Source of the DNA: UBA1479 sp040218445
GTDB taxonomy: Bacteria; Pseudomonadota; Alphaproteobacteria; Rhodospirillales; Casp-alpha2
Direction of reading: 5' to 3'
Length of the DNA stretch: 64,000 bases
NCBI GenBank assembly: GCA_040218445.1
Contig: JAVJRK010000010.1
Span: forward strand, 992,001 to 1,056,000
The position numbers and the translations under genes were made by a program. Under the pieces are notes generated by a model. The model was not told the origin of the DNA, made no database searches, and saw only the letters and a program-made list of their open reading frames with translations. Numbering within the stretch: the stretch's first letter is position 1; every line of letters begins with the position of its first letter. Positions 50,871 to 59,641 of this stretch are shown one piece after another.

Positions 50871-52199
50871 TTACCATTTTCTCTCAAAACGCTTGCGCAG
50901 GAAAACCGCGCTTACGTTCATGAATACCAAGAAGGCCAACAACACGCAGATCGCGGCCGAGGTCCGTTCGACAAAAGCCCGTTCCGGGGAATCAGCCCAA
51001 AGATAGATCTGCACAGGCAGGACCGTCGCCGGGTCAAGCGCACCCTGCGGAACGTCGACGATGAAGGCGACCATGCCGATCATCAAAAGCGGCGCCGTTT
51101 CACCCAATGCCTGGGCCATGCCGATGATCGTGCCGGTCAGGATGCCCGGCATGGCGAGCGGCATGACGTGATGAAGGATGACCTGCAGCGGCGATGCGCC
51201 CAGGCCGAATGCGGCTTCGCGGATTGACGGCGGCACGGACTTCAAGGCCGAGCGCGCGGCGATGATGATGGTCGGCAGAGTCATCAGGGCCAGCACCAGC
51301 CCGCCCACCACGGGGGCGGAACGCGGCATCCCGAAAAAGTTGATGAACACCGCCAGACCCAGCAGGCCGAACACGATGGACGGTACGGCCGCCAGGTTGT
51401 TGATGTTGACCTCGATGGTCTGGGTCCATTTGTTGACCGGGGCGAATTCTTCCAGATAAATCGCAGCACAGACGGCCAGCGGGAAGGAGACCAGCAAGGT
51501 CACCAACATGGTGAAGAACGAGCCCACCGCCGCACCCCAGATGCCGGCCAATTCCGGCTCGCGGCTGTCGCCGGCGGTGAAGAAGGTGGTGTTGAACACG
51601 GTTTCGATCATGCCGCGGTTTTCCAGCCGCTCGTACCAGCCGATCTGCTTGTCTTTGACGCGGCGTTCCGTTTCTGGAACGTCCTTCGATATCTGCCCCT
51701 TGTTCAACTGGTCGATGTCGTCGGACATGGGCATCTGCACGGTCACCCGTTCGCCGATCAAATTCGGGTTGGTCATGACCATGTCGCGGATGATGTAGAC
51801 GGCACCGGGGCTGATCATTTCATACAGTTGCCGTTTGTCGCGGCGCGAGGTGACGTCGGGGAACAGGTCGAAAAAGGCGTGGCGGATCACCGAACGGTAA
51901 TTGGCGCCGGACAGGGTGGCCTGATCGCGCGTGCCTTCGGGGTCGATATCCTGTGGGTACAGCGTGATCTCCAGGTTGATCATCGTCTGGGTGAAGGCCG
52001 GGGTGGCCTTGGACACGATGGTCGAGAACAGCAGGCCCAGCATGCAAACGGCGAACGCGATGGCAAGAATGCCATAGGTCTTGAACCGGCGTTCGGCGGC
52101 ATACCTCCGCTTCAGGTTTTTACGCACGGTCTCGTCGGAAAGGCGGTTCGTAAACCCGCCGCCCGAAGGGCCGTTCAAAGTCGTTGCCGCGTCAGTCAT
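50871..52199 (-). CDS. pstA: Phosphate ABC permease subunit A
   Basis: The 442-residue inner-membrane permease has a long N-terminal extension: one membrane helix (about 45-65), then a periplasmic domain of about 150 residues before the core. The core has the PstA EAA loop VPPSIREAAFGLGASPLQVILHHVMPLAMPG, split around Gly, plus IYLEEFAPVNKWTQ. Relatives in alphaproteobacteria share this extended form (DUF3333). The start overlaps the pstC stop by 8 bases. Confidence 0.96.
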   Translation of the reverse strand: MTDAATTLNGPSGGGFTNRLSDETVRKNLKRRYAAERRFKTYGILAIAFAVCMLGLLFSTIVSKATPAFTQTMINLEITLYPQDIDPEGTRDQATLSGANYRSVIRHAFFDLFPDVTSRRDKRQLYEMISPGAVYIIRDMVMTNPNLIGERVTVQMPMSDDIDQLNKGQISKDVPETERRVKDKQIGWYERLENRGMIETVFNTTFFTAGDSREPELAGIWGAAVGSFFTMLVTLLVSFPLAVCAAIYLEEFAPVNKWTQTIEVNINNLAAVPSIVFGLLGLAVFINFFGMPRSAPVVGGLVLALMTLPTIIIAARSALKSVPPSIREAAFGLGASPLQVILHHVMPLAMPGILTGTIIGMAQALGETAPLLMIGMVAFIVDVPQGALDPATVLPVQIYLWADSPERAFVERTSAAICVLLAFLVFMNVSAVFLRKRFERKW

Positions 52200-53577
52200 A
52201 TTGCTCTCGATATTTGTTGACGATGGTCAGGGCGATGATGTTCAGCACCAGCGTGACGCAGAACAGGATGAGGCCCAGCGCGAAGGCGGCGAGCGTCTTG
52301 GCGCTGTCGAATTCCTGGTCACCGACCAGCAGGGTGACGATCTGTACGGTCACGGTCGTGACCGCTTCGAACGGATTGGCTGTCAAATTAGCGGACAGAC
52401 CGGCGGCCATGACGACGATCATGGTTTCGCCGATGGCGCGCGACACGGCCAACAGGACCGATCCGACGATGCCTGGAAGGGCAGCCGGCAGGATCACCTG
52501 TTTGATGGTCTCGGACTTGGTCGCACCCAGGCCGTAGGACCCTTCGCGAAGGGACTGCGGCACCGCCGAAATCACGTCGTCCGACAGGGACGACACGAAC
52601 GGAATGATCATGATGCCCATGACCATGCCGGCGGCCAGCGCGCTTTCGGATGAGATCGTCAGGCCGAAATCCAGCCCCAGATCACGAAAGAAGGGGGCCA
52701 CGGTCAGGGCCGCGAAAAAGCCGTACACCACGGTCGGAATACCGGCCAGGATTTCCAGCAAGGGTTTGACCGTGCCGCGCACCTTGGGCGGGGCGTATTC
52801 GGCCATGTAGATCGCGGCCATCAGACCGACCGGGGCGGCCACGCACATGGCGATCAAGGAAATCAGCATGGTCCCGGCGAGCAGCGGCACGGCCCCGAAC
52901 AGGCCGGTGGCGCCGACCTGATCCTTGCGAAGGGCGGTCTGCGGGCTCCATTCCAAACCGAATACGAAGTCCAGCGGATGGACCTTTTGGAAGAAACGCA
53001 GGCTTTCGAACACCAGGGAAAGAATAATGCCAAGCGTCGTCAAAACCGCGATGGTCGAACAGATGATCATGATGATCATGAAGGCGCGCTCGACGCTGTT
53101 CCGTGCGCGAAGGGCCGGTTGGATGCGCCCGCGGGCGATCAGGATGCCGCCGCAGGTCAGGACCACCATCAATGCGGTCACCAGCAACTTCGACGAGGAC
53201 GTCAGGCTGGCGTAAAAGGCGGCCGCGTCGCGCAAATCGGCGTCGATGACCTCGCGGCTGACGATGTCGCCGTTGGCAAGGTTCTTCACATCGTTCAGCA
53301 GCAGGGAAAGTTCGGCCTTGGGCAGTTCTTGCAAGGAGGCCGGCAGATTGGCGATCAGCATGCTGTCCATGACCGATGTTTCCAGGGCCATCCAGCCGAT
53401 CAGCAAAAGGAACCCCGGCGCCGCACACCACAGGCCGATGTAGTAACCGTAGTAATTGGGCAGCGAATGCAGGTTCCGGGTGTGACCGCCGGCGGTGGAC
53501 AGAGCGCGGGAACGGCCCAGGAAGAAGCCGAGAACGGTGAGAAGGGCGAGGACGCCAAACAATGCGGGGAAGCTCAT
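52192..53577 (-). CDS. pstC: Phosphate ABC permease subunit C
   Basis: The 461-residue permease has an extended N-terminus with two hydrophobic segments and a periplasmic part before the canonical six-helix core. Core features are VFGLEWSPQTA, the MAIYMAEYAPPKVRGTVKPLLEILAGIPTVVYGFFA region (two adjoining blocks), and coupling loop VPQSLREGSYGLGATKSETIKQVILPAALPG. It heads the pstCAB-phoUB run after a hairpin that separates it from pstS. Confidence 0.96.
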   Translation of the reverse strand: MSFPALFGVLALLTVLGFFLGRSRALSTAGGHTRNLHSLPNYYGYYIGLWCAAPGFLLLIGWMALETSVMDSMLIANLPASLQELPKAELSLLLNDVKNLANGDIVSREVIDADLRDAAAFYASLTSSSKLLVTALMVVLTCGGILIARGRIQPALRARNSVERAFMIIMIICSTIAVLTTLGIILSLVFESLRFFQKVHPLDFVFGLEWSPQTALRKDQVGATGLFGAVPLLAGTMLISLIAMCVAAPVGLMAAIYMAEYAPPKVRGTVKPLLEILAGIPTVVYGFFAALTVAPFFRDLGLDFGLTISSESALAAGMVMGIMIIPFVSSLSDDVISAVPQSLREGSYGLGATKSETIKQVILPAALPGIVGSVLLAVSRAIGETMIVVMAAGLSANLTANPFEAVTTVTVQIVTLLVGDQEFDSAKTLAAFALGLILFCVTLVLNIIALTIVNKYREQYD

Positions 53578-53684
53578 GTCGCTTCTGATCCTTCGGTCGC
53601 GGCGCCCGAAATACGGGCAATTGGGAAAATGAAAAAACGAATGGAAACTTGGTAAGAATTTGGAAAACCCCGGCGGACCGGGAG

Positions 53685-53714
53685 GCCCCCGGAAGGTAAT
53701 ATCCTTCCGGGGGC
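53685..53714. terminator. Perfect hairpin between pstS and pstC
   Basis: A 12-bp perfect inverted repeat, GCCCCCGGAAGG and CCTTCCGGGGGC with loop TAATAT, lies 15 bases after the pstS stop. No T run follows directly on the minus strand, so it is more likely an mRNA-stabilising or partially terminating structure that raises PstS over PstCAB, as is common in binding-protein operons. Confidence 0.75.
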
Positions 53715-53729
53715 TTGGTCCGGGCGACC

Positions 53730-54770
53730 TTACAGGTCGATGTTGTTGCGCAGGTTGGCGCCGTCTTCGCGGAACTTGTTGCGTTCCTTGTCACCCATGG
53801 AGATCAGGCCCTTGTCGCCAAGGTATCCATCGGGGCCGAAAGCCTTTTCCGAGGTGAACTCGGCGACATATTCCTTCATGCCGGGGATCGAGCCGACGTG
53901 TGCCTTCTTTACATAGAAGTACAGCGGGCGCGACACCGGATAAGATCCGTCGGAGATGGCTTCGAAGGTCGGTGCCTTGCCGTCGACCAGGGAGCCCTGG
54001 ATCTTGTCGGCGTTCTGGTCCAGGAAGCTGTAGCCGAACACGCCGAAGGCGTTCGGGTTGGCTTCCAGCTTACGCACGATCAGGACGTCGTTTTCGCCGG
54101 CTTCCACATAGGCGCCGTCTTCACGGACGGAATGACAGACGGCCTTGTACTTCTTCTTGTCCGTCTTCTTCATGGCCTTGATCCAGCCGATCTTCTTGCA
54201 GCCGCCTTCCAGACCCAGTTCGGCGAAGGCGTCACGCGTGCCGGACGTCGGCGGCGGGCCCAGGACTTCGATCTTGATGTCGGGCAGGGACGCGTCAACG
54301 TCCTTCCAGGTCTTGTTCGGGTTCGGGATCAGCTTGCCTTCGCCGGCCGGAACGTCCTTGGCCAGGGCCAGGAAGAGCTGCTCGCGCGTGATTTTCATCT
54401 GCGGCGAGGCCTTGGAGTTGGCGATGACGATGCCGTCATAGCCGACTTTGACTTCGACGACGTCGGTGACGCCGTTCTTGGCGCAACGTTCGACTTCGGA
54501 TTTCTTGATCCGGCGCGAAGCGTTGGTCATGTCGGGGTGCTGGGCGCCGATGCCGGCACAGAACAGCTTCAGGCCGCCGCCGGAACCGGTGCTTTCGACG
54601 ACCGGGGTTTTGAACTTGGTGGTCTTGCCGAACTGTTCGGCAACGGCGGTCGAGAACGGGAACACCGTCGACGAGCCGACAATCCGGATTTGATCGCGCG
54701 CTTCGGCGGCGTTGGCCATGGAAAGAGCCATGCCGGCAACAGCGGCGACTGCAAGAGTCTTGCGAATCAT
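53730..54770 (-). CDS. pstS: Phosphate-binding periplasmic protein
   Basis: The 346-residue binding protein has a signal peptide (MIRKTLAVAAVAGMALSMAN, cleaved near AEA-RD). It opens IRIVGSSTVFPFSTAVAEQF, the PstS phosphate-site segment with paired Ser/Thr, and has ESTGSGGGLKLFCAG and GPPPTSGTRDAFAELGLE with the conserved Ser-Gly-Thr-Arg. It captures inorganic phosphate for PstCAB. It is transcribed from the Pho-box promoter upstream. Confidence 0.96.
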   Translation of the reverse strand: MIRKTLAVAAVAGMALSMANAAEARDQIRIVGSSTVFPFSTAVAEQFGKTTKFKTPVVESTGSGGGLKLFCAGIGAQHPDMTNASRRIKKSEVERCAKNGVTDVVEVKVGYDGIVIANSKASPQMKITREQLFLALAKDVPAGEGKLIPNPNKTWKDVDASLPDIKIEVLGPPPTSGTRDAFAELGLEGGCKKIGWIKAMKKTDKKKYKAVCHSVREDGAYVEAGENDVLIVRKLEANPNAFGVFGYSFLDQNADKIQGSLVDGKAPTFEAISDGSYPVSRPLYFYVKKAHVGSIPGMKEYVAEFTSEKAFGPDGYLGDKGLISMGDKERNKFREDGANLRNNIDL

Positions 54771-54873
54771 GGGTTACTCCTACGTGTCATGAGAGATACT
54801 GGGTTGTTCGTTACTTCGGAAAGCGTCGCCCCCGAATTTCATCGCCGCCAACCTAGGCTCGCCTCACGTCGTA

Positions 54874-54906
54874 TTTATGACATGTATGTTGCACTTTTAT
54901 GACATC
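54874..54906 (-). promoter_or_regulatory. Pho box before pstS
   Basis: On the minus strand three 11-base units read TGTCATAAAAG, TGCAACATACA, TGTCATAAATA. The outer two match the PhoB direct repeat (TGTCATAAA) and are spaced by exactly 22 bases, two helical turns. It lies about 100 bases before pstS ATG. Confidence 0.88.
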
Positions 54907-54922
54907 GCGACATAAAAAATGG

Positions 54923-54950
54923 CGGAAACCCAAGGTTTTTCGGGTTTCCG
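54923..54950 (-). terminator. Rho-independent terminator of pitA
   Basis: A 9-bp perfect stem (CGGAAACCC / GGGTTTCCG) with a 10-base loop is followed on the minus strand by CC and ATTTTTTA. It ends pitA transcription just before the pstS Pho box. Confidence 0.85.
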
Positions 54951-55045
54951 TTACATGACACCCTTTGCGGATGTCACATTAAATACGTCTAAGAAGATGC
55001 AGCCGGTGATGTCGGGGTGACATCTGCCCGCCGTATTCGGGTCCG

Positions 55046-56518
55046 TCAGGAAAAAGACCAGGCGAACAACTGGAACAGCCCCGCGCCGATCAATGCGGCC
55101 GATGGAACGGTGATCACCCAGGCGGCGATGATGGTCATGAAGTGTTGACGGCGGACCAGTTTGCGCCGCCGGCTGCGTTCCGCCGTATCGCGTTCCGCAG
55201 GCTGGGATTCTTTGGTATAGCGGCCGTGGTTGATATGGGTCTTCCGCCCGGTAATCCATTCCCGGAAGAAGCCGACCCCGAACACGGCACCCACGGCGAT
55301 ATGGGTGGACGATACAGGCAGCCCCAGGGCCGATGCGATGATCACGGTGATGGCAGCGGCCAGGGCCACGCAAAAGGCCCGCATGGGGTTCATCTTGGTG
55401 ATTTCGGCGCCGACCGTGCGGATCAGTTTCGGCCCGAACAGCAACAGCCCCATGGTGATCCCGGCAGCTCCCACGAACAGGACCCAGGTGGGAATCCCGA
55501 CCTTGCCGTGTGTGCCCCCGGTGGCGGCCGTATCCACGACGGCGGCCAGGGGGCCGACCGCATTGGCCACATCGTTGGCGCCGTGGGCGAAGGACAACAG
55601 GGCGGCAGCGCAGATCAGCGGCATGGTGAACAGCGAGCGCACGGACTTGTTGCGGTTCTCCATGCCCTTTGCCTTACGGTGGATCAGGGGGCGGACCACG
55701 GCGTAGGTTACGATGTAAACAGCGACACCGATCAGGACGATCATTTCCGGCTCGGCCCGCCAGACCCTCTTCAAGCCTTTCATGACCAAATAAGAAGAGA
55801 ACACCCCGGCCATCAGGGCGACCAGTACGGGCACCCAGCGCTTGGCGCCGGCGATCTTGTCTTCGCGGTAGATCACGTTGAATTTGATGAAGGCAAGGAA
55901 TGCGGCGGCGATCACACCGCCCAGCAACGGTGAAATCACCCAGCTGGCGGCGATCGCGCTCATCACGCTCCAATCGACCACGGCGAACCCGGCGGCGGAA
56001 ATCCCCGCCCCCATGACCCCGCCGACGACCGCATGGGTGGTCGATACGGGCGCACTCAGCCAAGTTGCCAAATTGACCCAAAGAGCAGCGGCCAGAAGTG
56101 CCGACATCATGGCCCAGATGAAAATGTCCGGATCGCTGATCTGATTGGGGTCGACGATCCCCTTGGAAATCGTCTTGACCACGTCACCACCGGCGACGAT
56201 GGCGCCCATGGATTCGAACACGGCGGCGATGATCAGTGCGCCGACCATCGGCAGCGCGCGCGAGCCGACCGCTGGGCCGACATTATTCGCAACATCATTG
56301 GCACCGATGTTGAGCGCCATGTACCCACCGATGACGCCCGCCGCGACGATGAACATCTGGTGGTCCATGCCGACGGTCGCGATCATCGCGACGTTCGATG
56401 TGATCGCCAGGAACAGCAACGCCCAGCCGATGCGCGAGAATTGCCGCGACAGGGATTGGGTCGCATGTTCGACGGCAGCCAGCTTGCTGAGGTCTTTGCT
56501 GAGAGTCTCTTTATACAT
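55046..56518 (-). CDS. pitA: Low-affinity inorganic phosphate transporter, Pit family
   Basis: The 490-residue inner-membrane symporter has about ten hydrophobic segments and two inverted PHO-4 repeats. Signatures are GANDVANNVGPAVGSRAL near 72-89 and its counterpart AHGANDVANAVGPLAAVVD in the second half, with VSTTHAVVGGVMGAG and VSSTHIAVGAVFGVGF. The C-terminus carries an Arg/Lys-rich loop (KESQPAERDTAERSRRRKLV). It transports metal phosphate with protons. Unlike the constitutive E. coli pitA, it sits behind a Pho box that overlaps the end of phoR. Confidence 0.95.
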   Translation of the reverse strand: MYKETLSKDLSKLAAVEHATQSLSRQFSRIGWALLFLAITSNVAMIATVGMDHQMFIVAAGVIGGYMALNIGANDVANNVGPAVGSRALPMVGALIIAAVFESMGAIVAGGDVVKTISKGIVDPNQISDPDIFIWAMMSALLAAALWVNLATWLSAPVSTTHAVVGGVMGAGISAAGFAVVDWSVMSAIAASWVISPLLGGVIAAAFLAFIKFNVIYREDKIAGAKRWVPVLVALMAGVFSSYLVMKGLKRVWRAEPEMIVLIGVAVYIVTYAVVRPLIHRKAKGMENRNKSVRSLFTMPLICAAALLSFAHGANDVANAVGPLAAVVDTAATGGTHGKVGIPTWVLFVGAAGITMGLLLFGPKLIRTVGAEITKMNPMRAFCVALAAAITVIIASALGLPVSSTHIAVGAVFGVGFFREWITGRKTHINHGRYTKESQPAERDTAERSRRRKLVRRQHFMTIIAAWVITVPSAALIGAGLFQLFAWSFS

Positions 56519-56617
56519 ACGGGAAAATTAAGCCTTTGGCGGGCGTTCAGGAGACGAAGCGCAGACGATACGGTCCGCGCGGGCGGGAATGGGCGCCGAC
56601 GTCTCCGATGAGAAGTT

Positions 56618-56639
56618 AATTTGTGACAGATTTATGACA
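56618..56639 (-). promoter_or_regulatory. Pho box before pitA, overlapping the end of phoR
   Basis: The minus strand reads TGTCATAAATC TGTCACAAATT (two adjacent 11-base PhoB units), nearly identical to the consensus. The phoR TAA (56632-56634) lies inside the first unit. It is about 100 bases before the pitA start. Confidence 0.9.
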
Positions 56640-57756
56640 CATCAGAGGAGCGCGTGGCTACAGCTTCGCTGCTTCCCGCCAATATTCCTTGCTGATGTGT
56701 TTCGGCCGGCAGATAGACCGTAAAGGTCGAGCCCGTGCCCAGCGTGCTTTCCACCGCCAAATGGCCGCGGTGGCGGTTGATGATATGTTTGACGATGGCA
56801 AGGCCGAGCCCTGTGCCGCCGACGCTTTTCGACCGCGCCTTGTCGACCCGGTAGAACCGTTCGGTCAGACGGGGGATGGCGTCTTCGGGAATGCCGTCGC
56901 CATGATCCGTGACCTTGATCGCAACACCGGCACGGTTGGTGCCGGGGATGCGTTGGGCGTGTTCCACGCGGACATCGATGGCTTCGCCTTCGGCACCGTA
57001 GCGGATGGCGTTTTCGATCAGGTTGCGGAATACCTGAAACAACTGATCGGCCTCGCCGTGGATGGTCGGCAGGGTGCTGCCGTAGTTGACCCGGATCGGC
57101 ATGTTGCGCGATTTGGCCTGAACGCCCAGGGCTTCGGTGACGTTCAGAAGCACACCGGCGATATCGACCGGTGCGGTCGGCCGGACATGTTCGTTGATTT
57201 CAACCCGGGACAGGGACAGAAGATCATCGATCAGGCCGGCCATGCGGCGCGCTTCGCGCAGCATGATGCCAAGGAACCGCCCACGGGTTTCCTCGTCCCC
57301 GCCCGCCGGCCCTTCCAGCGTTTCAATGAATCCCAACAGGGCCGCCAGGGGAGAGCGCAGTTCATGTGACGCATTGGCCACGAAATCAGCGCGCATCTGT
57401 TCGGCGCGGCGCGCGGTCGTCAGATCGCGCAGGACAAGGACGGCGCCGACGGATTTGCGGCCTTCGGTCGGCGGGTCGGCGTCTTTCGGCACGCCGGCGA
57501 CATGCATTTCGAAGTTTCGCGTGGTGTTGCCCGGCAGGGTGACATCGACCGTACGGGTTTCGTTGCGGCCGATGGTCTGATCGACCGCGTCCAGAACCCG
57601 GGGGTGTCGCAAGGACATGGCCAAATCCTGGCCCACGCCGGTGATGTCCAGTAACTCGCGCGCGGCACCATTGGCGTACAGCACGGCGCGCCGGCCATCC
57701 AACAGGATCGTCGGGTCGGGAAAATGGTCAAGAATGCGGTCGGTCAAAGGGACCAT
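56632..57756 (-). CDS. phoR: Phosphate sensor histidine kinase, soluble form
   Basis: The 374-residue kinase begins at once with a PAS domain (ILDHFPDPTILLDGRRAVLY, about 7-115), then HisKA with phosphoacceptor H131 in FVANASHELRSPLAALLGF, then HATPase_c (FRNLIENAIRYG, DHGDGIPEDAIPRLTERFYR, GGTGLGLAIVKHIINRH). These are PhoR-specific. The usual N-terminal membrane helices are absent, and the 156 bases upstream contain no in-frame start or hydrophobic segment. It should phosphorylate PhoB under Pi limitation, with PhoU/PstB input. Membrane recruitment would have to be indirect. Confidence 0.9.
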   Translation of the reverse strand: MVPLTDRILDHFPDPTILLDGRRAVLYANGAARELLDITGVGQDLAMSLRHPRVLDAVDQTIGRNETRTVDVTLPGNTTRNFEMHVAGVPKDADPPTEGRKSVGAVLVLRDLTTARRAEQMRADFVANASHELRSPLAALLGFIETLEGPAGGDEETRGRFLGIMLREARRMAGLIDDLLSLSRVEINEHVRPTAPVDIAGVLLNVTEALGVQAKSRNMPIRVNYGSTLPTIHGEADQLFQVFRNLIENAIRYGAEGEAIDVRVEHAQRIPGTNRAGVAIKVTDHGDGIPEDAIPRLTERFYRVDKARSKSVGGTGLGLAIVKHIINRHRGHLAVESTLGTGSTFTVYLPAETHQQGILAGSSEAVATRSSDVS

Positions 57757-57912
57757 GCATCAGGTTCCCTGCCTGTTCGCGCGATCGGCAAGCCGCAGCC
57801 AAAACACCACGGGCTCCCCGGCGTGATGGGGTTGATAGCGGAAAAAGTCAAGAAACGGTTCCGCGACAGTCGGTTGCCTATGGAGGCAAGCCGGGCCCGG
57901 GCGGAACGGCTG

Positions 57913-58983
57913 TTAAGTATGCGCGCGCTGTGCATCCTGTGGGGGTGTGGTGTCGGAAATGCCCATTTCGACCCGGTTGCGGCCATTGTGCTTGGCCAGG
58001 TACAGCGCCTCATCGGCCCGTTCGATCAAGCTTTCCACGCTTTCGCCGGGTTGGAATTCCGCGGCCCCTACGGAAACGGTGATCGTGCCCAGGCTTTTGC
58101 CCGTGGCACGGTTGATGACGGCTTTTTTCGATACCTGGGTGCGGACGTGTTCGCCGACCTTGGCGCCGTTTTCCAGCGTCGTATTGGGCAATACGATGGA
58201 GAATTCTTCGCCGCCGTAGCGTGCGGTCAGGTCTTCGCCGCGTACGCAGCTTTTCAAAATACGCGCGACGAACCGCAGAACCTGGTCGCCCACTTGGTGG
58301 CCGTGGCTGTCGTTGAAGGCCTTGAAATGATCGATATCGATCATCAGCAGGGTCAGGGGCTGGCCGCGGTCCATGGCTTCGGCAGCGCCGATGCGGATTT
58401 CCTCGTCGAACAGCTTGCGGTTGGCGACCCCGGTCAAGGCGTCTGTCATGGCTTCGTGGCGCAGGGATTCGACGTCTTCCTTGAGACTTTGAATCTCGCC
58501 GGCGGAATCCTTCAACCGGTCTTCCAGTACCTTGTTCCGGTCTTCCATCGTACGGGTGGCGGCGATGACTTTCTCCAACACGCCGCGCAGGTCCTTCAGG
58601 CCGGCTTCGGATGTTAACTGCCCGGTCACGACGGACAGCGTGTCGCCATATGCCTGGGCGTCGTTGCCGGCCTCATCCAGGTAGACCATCAGCTTTTTCA
58701 ACTCCGTTTCCACACGGAGCGTAGCGTCGTTGAGAAAATCCTCGTCCAGCGTCACGCCCAGGAAACGGTCATAAATTTCCGCGTTGCGTTCCTCGGTGAA
58801 GGGTAAGCCGGCCTCAAGAATAACGTCGAGCGTACGGGTCAATTCGGGATAGGCGCCCGAAAAGTATCGATACCAAACAGCGAAATTGTTTGGTTTTGGC
58901 GGAATCCCTTTTTTCTCCATCATCTGGAGCGCCGACTTTGCGTAAGCGTTGGGATTGCTTTCTGATTTAGTGTCGTTGGACAA
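57913..58983 (-). CDS. Diguanylate cyclase (GGDEF)
   Basis: The 356-residue cytosolic protein makes cyclic di-GMP. The C-terminal GGDEF domain (about 175-345) has DALTGVANRKLFDEE, MIDIDHFKAFNDSHGHQVGD and the active-site GGEEF at 257-261, with an inhibitory I-site RGED at 248-251, so product feedback is likely. The N-terminal half (about 1-170) is helical with a coiled-coil before the GGDEF domain and a YAKSALQMMEKKGIPPKPNNFAVWYRYFSG start split in the family pattern; this N-terminal domain type occurs in many alphaproteobacterial cyclases. It lies upstream of phoR on the same strand. Confidence 0.94.
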   Translation of the reverse strand: MSNDTKSESNPNAYAKSALQMMEKKGIPPKPNNFAVWYRYFSGAYPELTRTLDVILEAGLPFTEERNAEIYDRFLGVTLDEDFLNDATLRVETELKKLMVYLDEAGNDAQAYGDTLSVVTGQLTSEAGLKDLRGVLEKVIAATRTMEDRNKVLEDRLKDSAGEIQSLKEDVESLRHEAMTDALTGVANRKLFDEEIRIGAAEAMDRGQPLTLLMIDIDHFKAFNDSHGHQVGDQVLRFVARILKSCVRGEDLTARYGGEEFSIVLPNTTLENGAKVGEHVRTQVSKKAVINRATGKSLGTITVSVGAAEFQPGESVESLIERADEALYLAKHNGRNRVEMGISDTTPPQDAQRAHT

Positions 58984-59098
58984 CGGGCCTGCCTTCCAAA
59001 GGTTTCGGAATCACCGTTCTCACCTTTTTTGATGCCTGCCGGTCGTTTGTCGCCGTCATTTCATCAGCATATTATCTACCATACCCCATATGTCGAAT

Positions 59099-59641
59099 TC
59101 ATACCTTTTTCTTTATTTCGATATGTCGCCCTGCTTGCGGGGGGCGGGGCAGGGCGGATTGGTCCGCTTTCATCCGTTCAAGGGTGCTGAAAACCGGCTC
59201 GGGAAACGGTGCCGTGCGCCGTGTCTTTAGATCCACATGCAGGATCATCAGTTCGTTGGTGGCGGCAAGCCGACCCTCGCCGCTGTTGTCATCACCGGCA
59301 TACATTTCATGGAACAGATGCAGGCGCTTGGCGTCGACATCCATCACCCGGGTGCGGATGCGCATTTCCTCGTCCAGCATGATCTCGCTGTCGTAAGTCA
59401 GATGTGCTTCGACCACGAAGATCGATCCCCCGGTCGCCTCGCGGTAGTCGGCATCCAGGCCGACGATGTCCTGCAGGGCATCGGTCGCGTGATCGAACAC
59501 CAAAACGTAATAGGCCAGGTTCATATGGCCATTGTAGTCGATCCAATCCGGCTGAACCATTTCCCGGTGCACGATAGGGGCCGCGTCTGCGGCTTCGTTC
59601 TTATTGGTATTCGGGTTCGAGGGGGGGTGGTTGCCGATCAT
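59099..59641 (-). CDS. Acyl-CoA thioesterase, betainyl-CoA type
   Basis: The 180-residue hot-dog-fold thioesterase has the 4HBT signature VQPDWIDYNGHMNLAYYVLVFD with catalytic Asp in DYNGHM. VDAKRLHLFHEMYAG and ATNELMILHVDLKTRRTAPF match the betainyl-CoA thioesterases of carnitine breakdown, which can be fused to carnitine 3-dehydrogenase. GAGG lies six bases before ATG 59641. Exact substrate is inferred. It is divergent from the glycan operon. Confidence 0.85.
   Translation of the reverse strand: MIGNHPPSNPNTNKNEAADAAPIVHREMVQPDWIDYNGHMNLAYYVLVFDHATDALQDIVGLDADYREATGGSIFVVEAHLTYDSEIMLDEEMRIRTRVMDVDAKRLHLFHEMYAGDDNSGEGRLAATNELMILHVDLKTRRTAPFPEPVFSTLERMKADQSALPRPPQAGRHIEIKKKV

Noticed and set aside
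54960..55045. Inverted repeat GATGTC/GACATC near the end of pitA as a second terminator or Pho site
   Set aside because: Six-base arms with a 5-base loop at about 55009-55024 and no T run; TGTCA half sites here lack the 11-base periodicity of a Pho box.
57757..57912. Possible N-terminal membrane part of PhoR
   Set aside because: One frame is open for about 44 codons (FLDFFRYQPHHAGEPVVFWL) but has no start codon, ends in TGA before phoR, and is not hydrophobic enough for a membrane helix.
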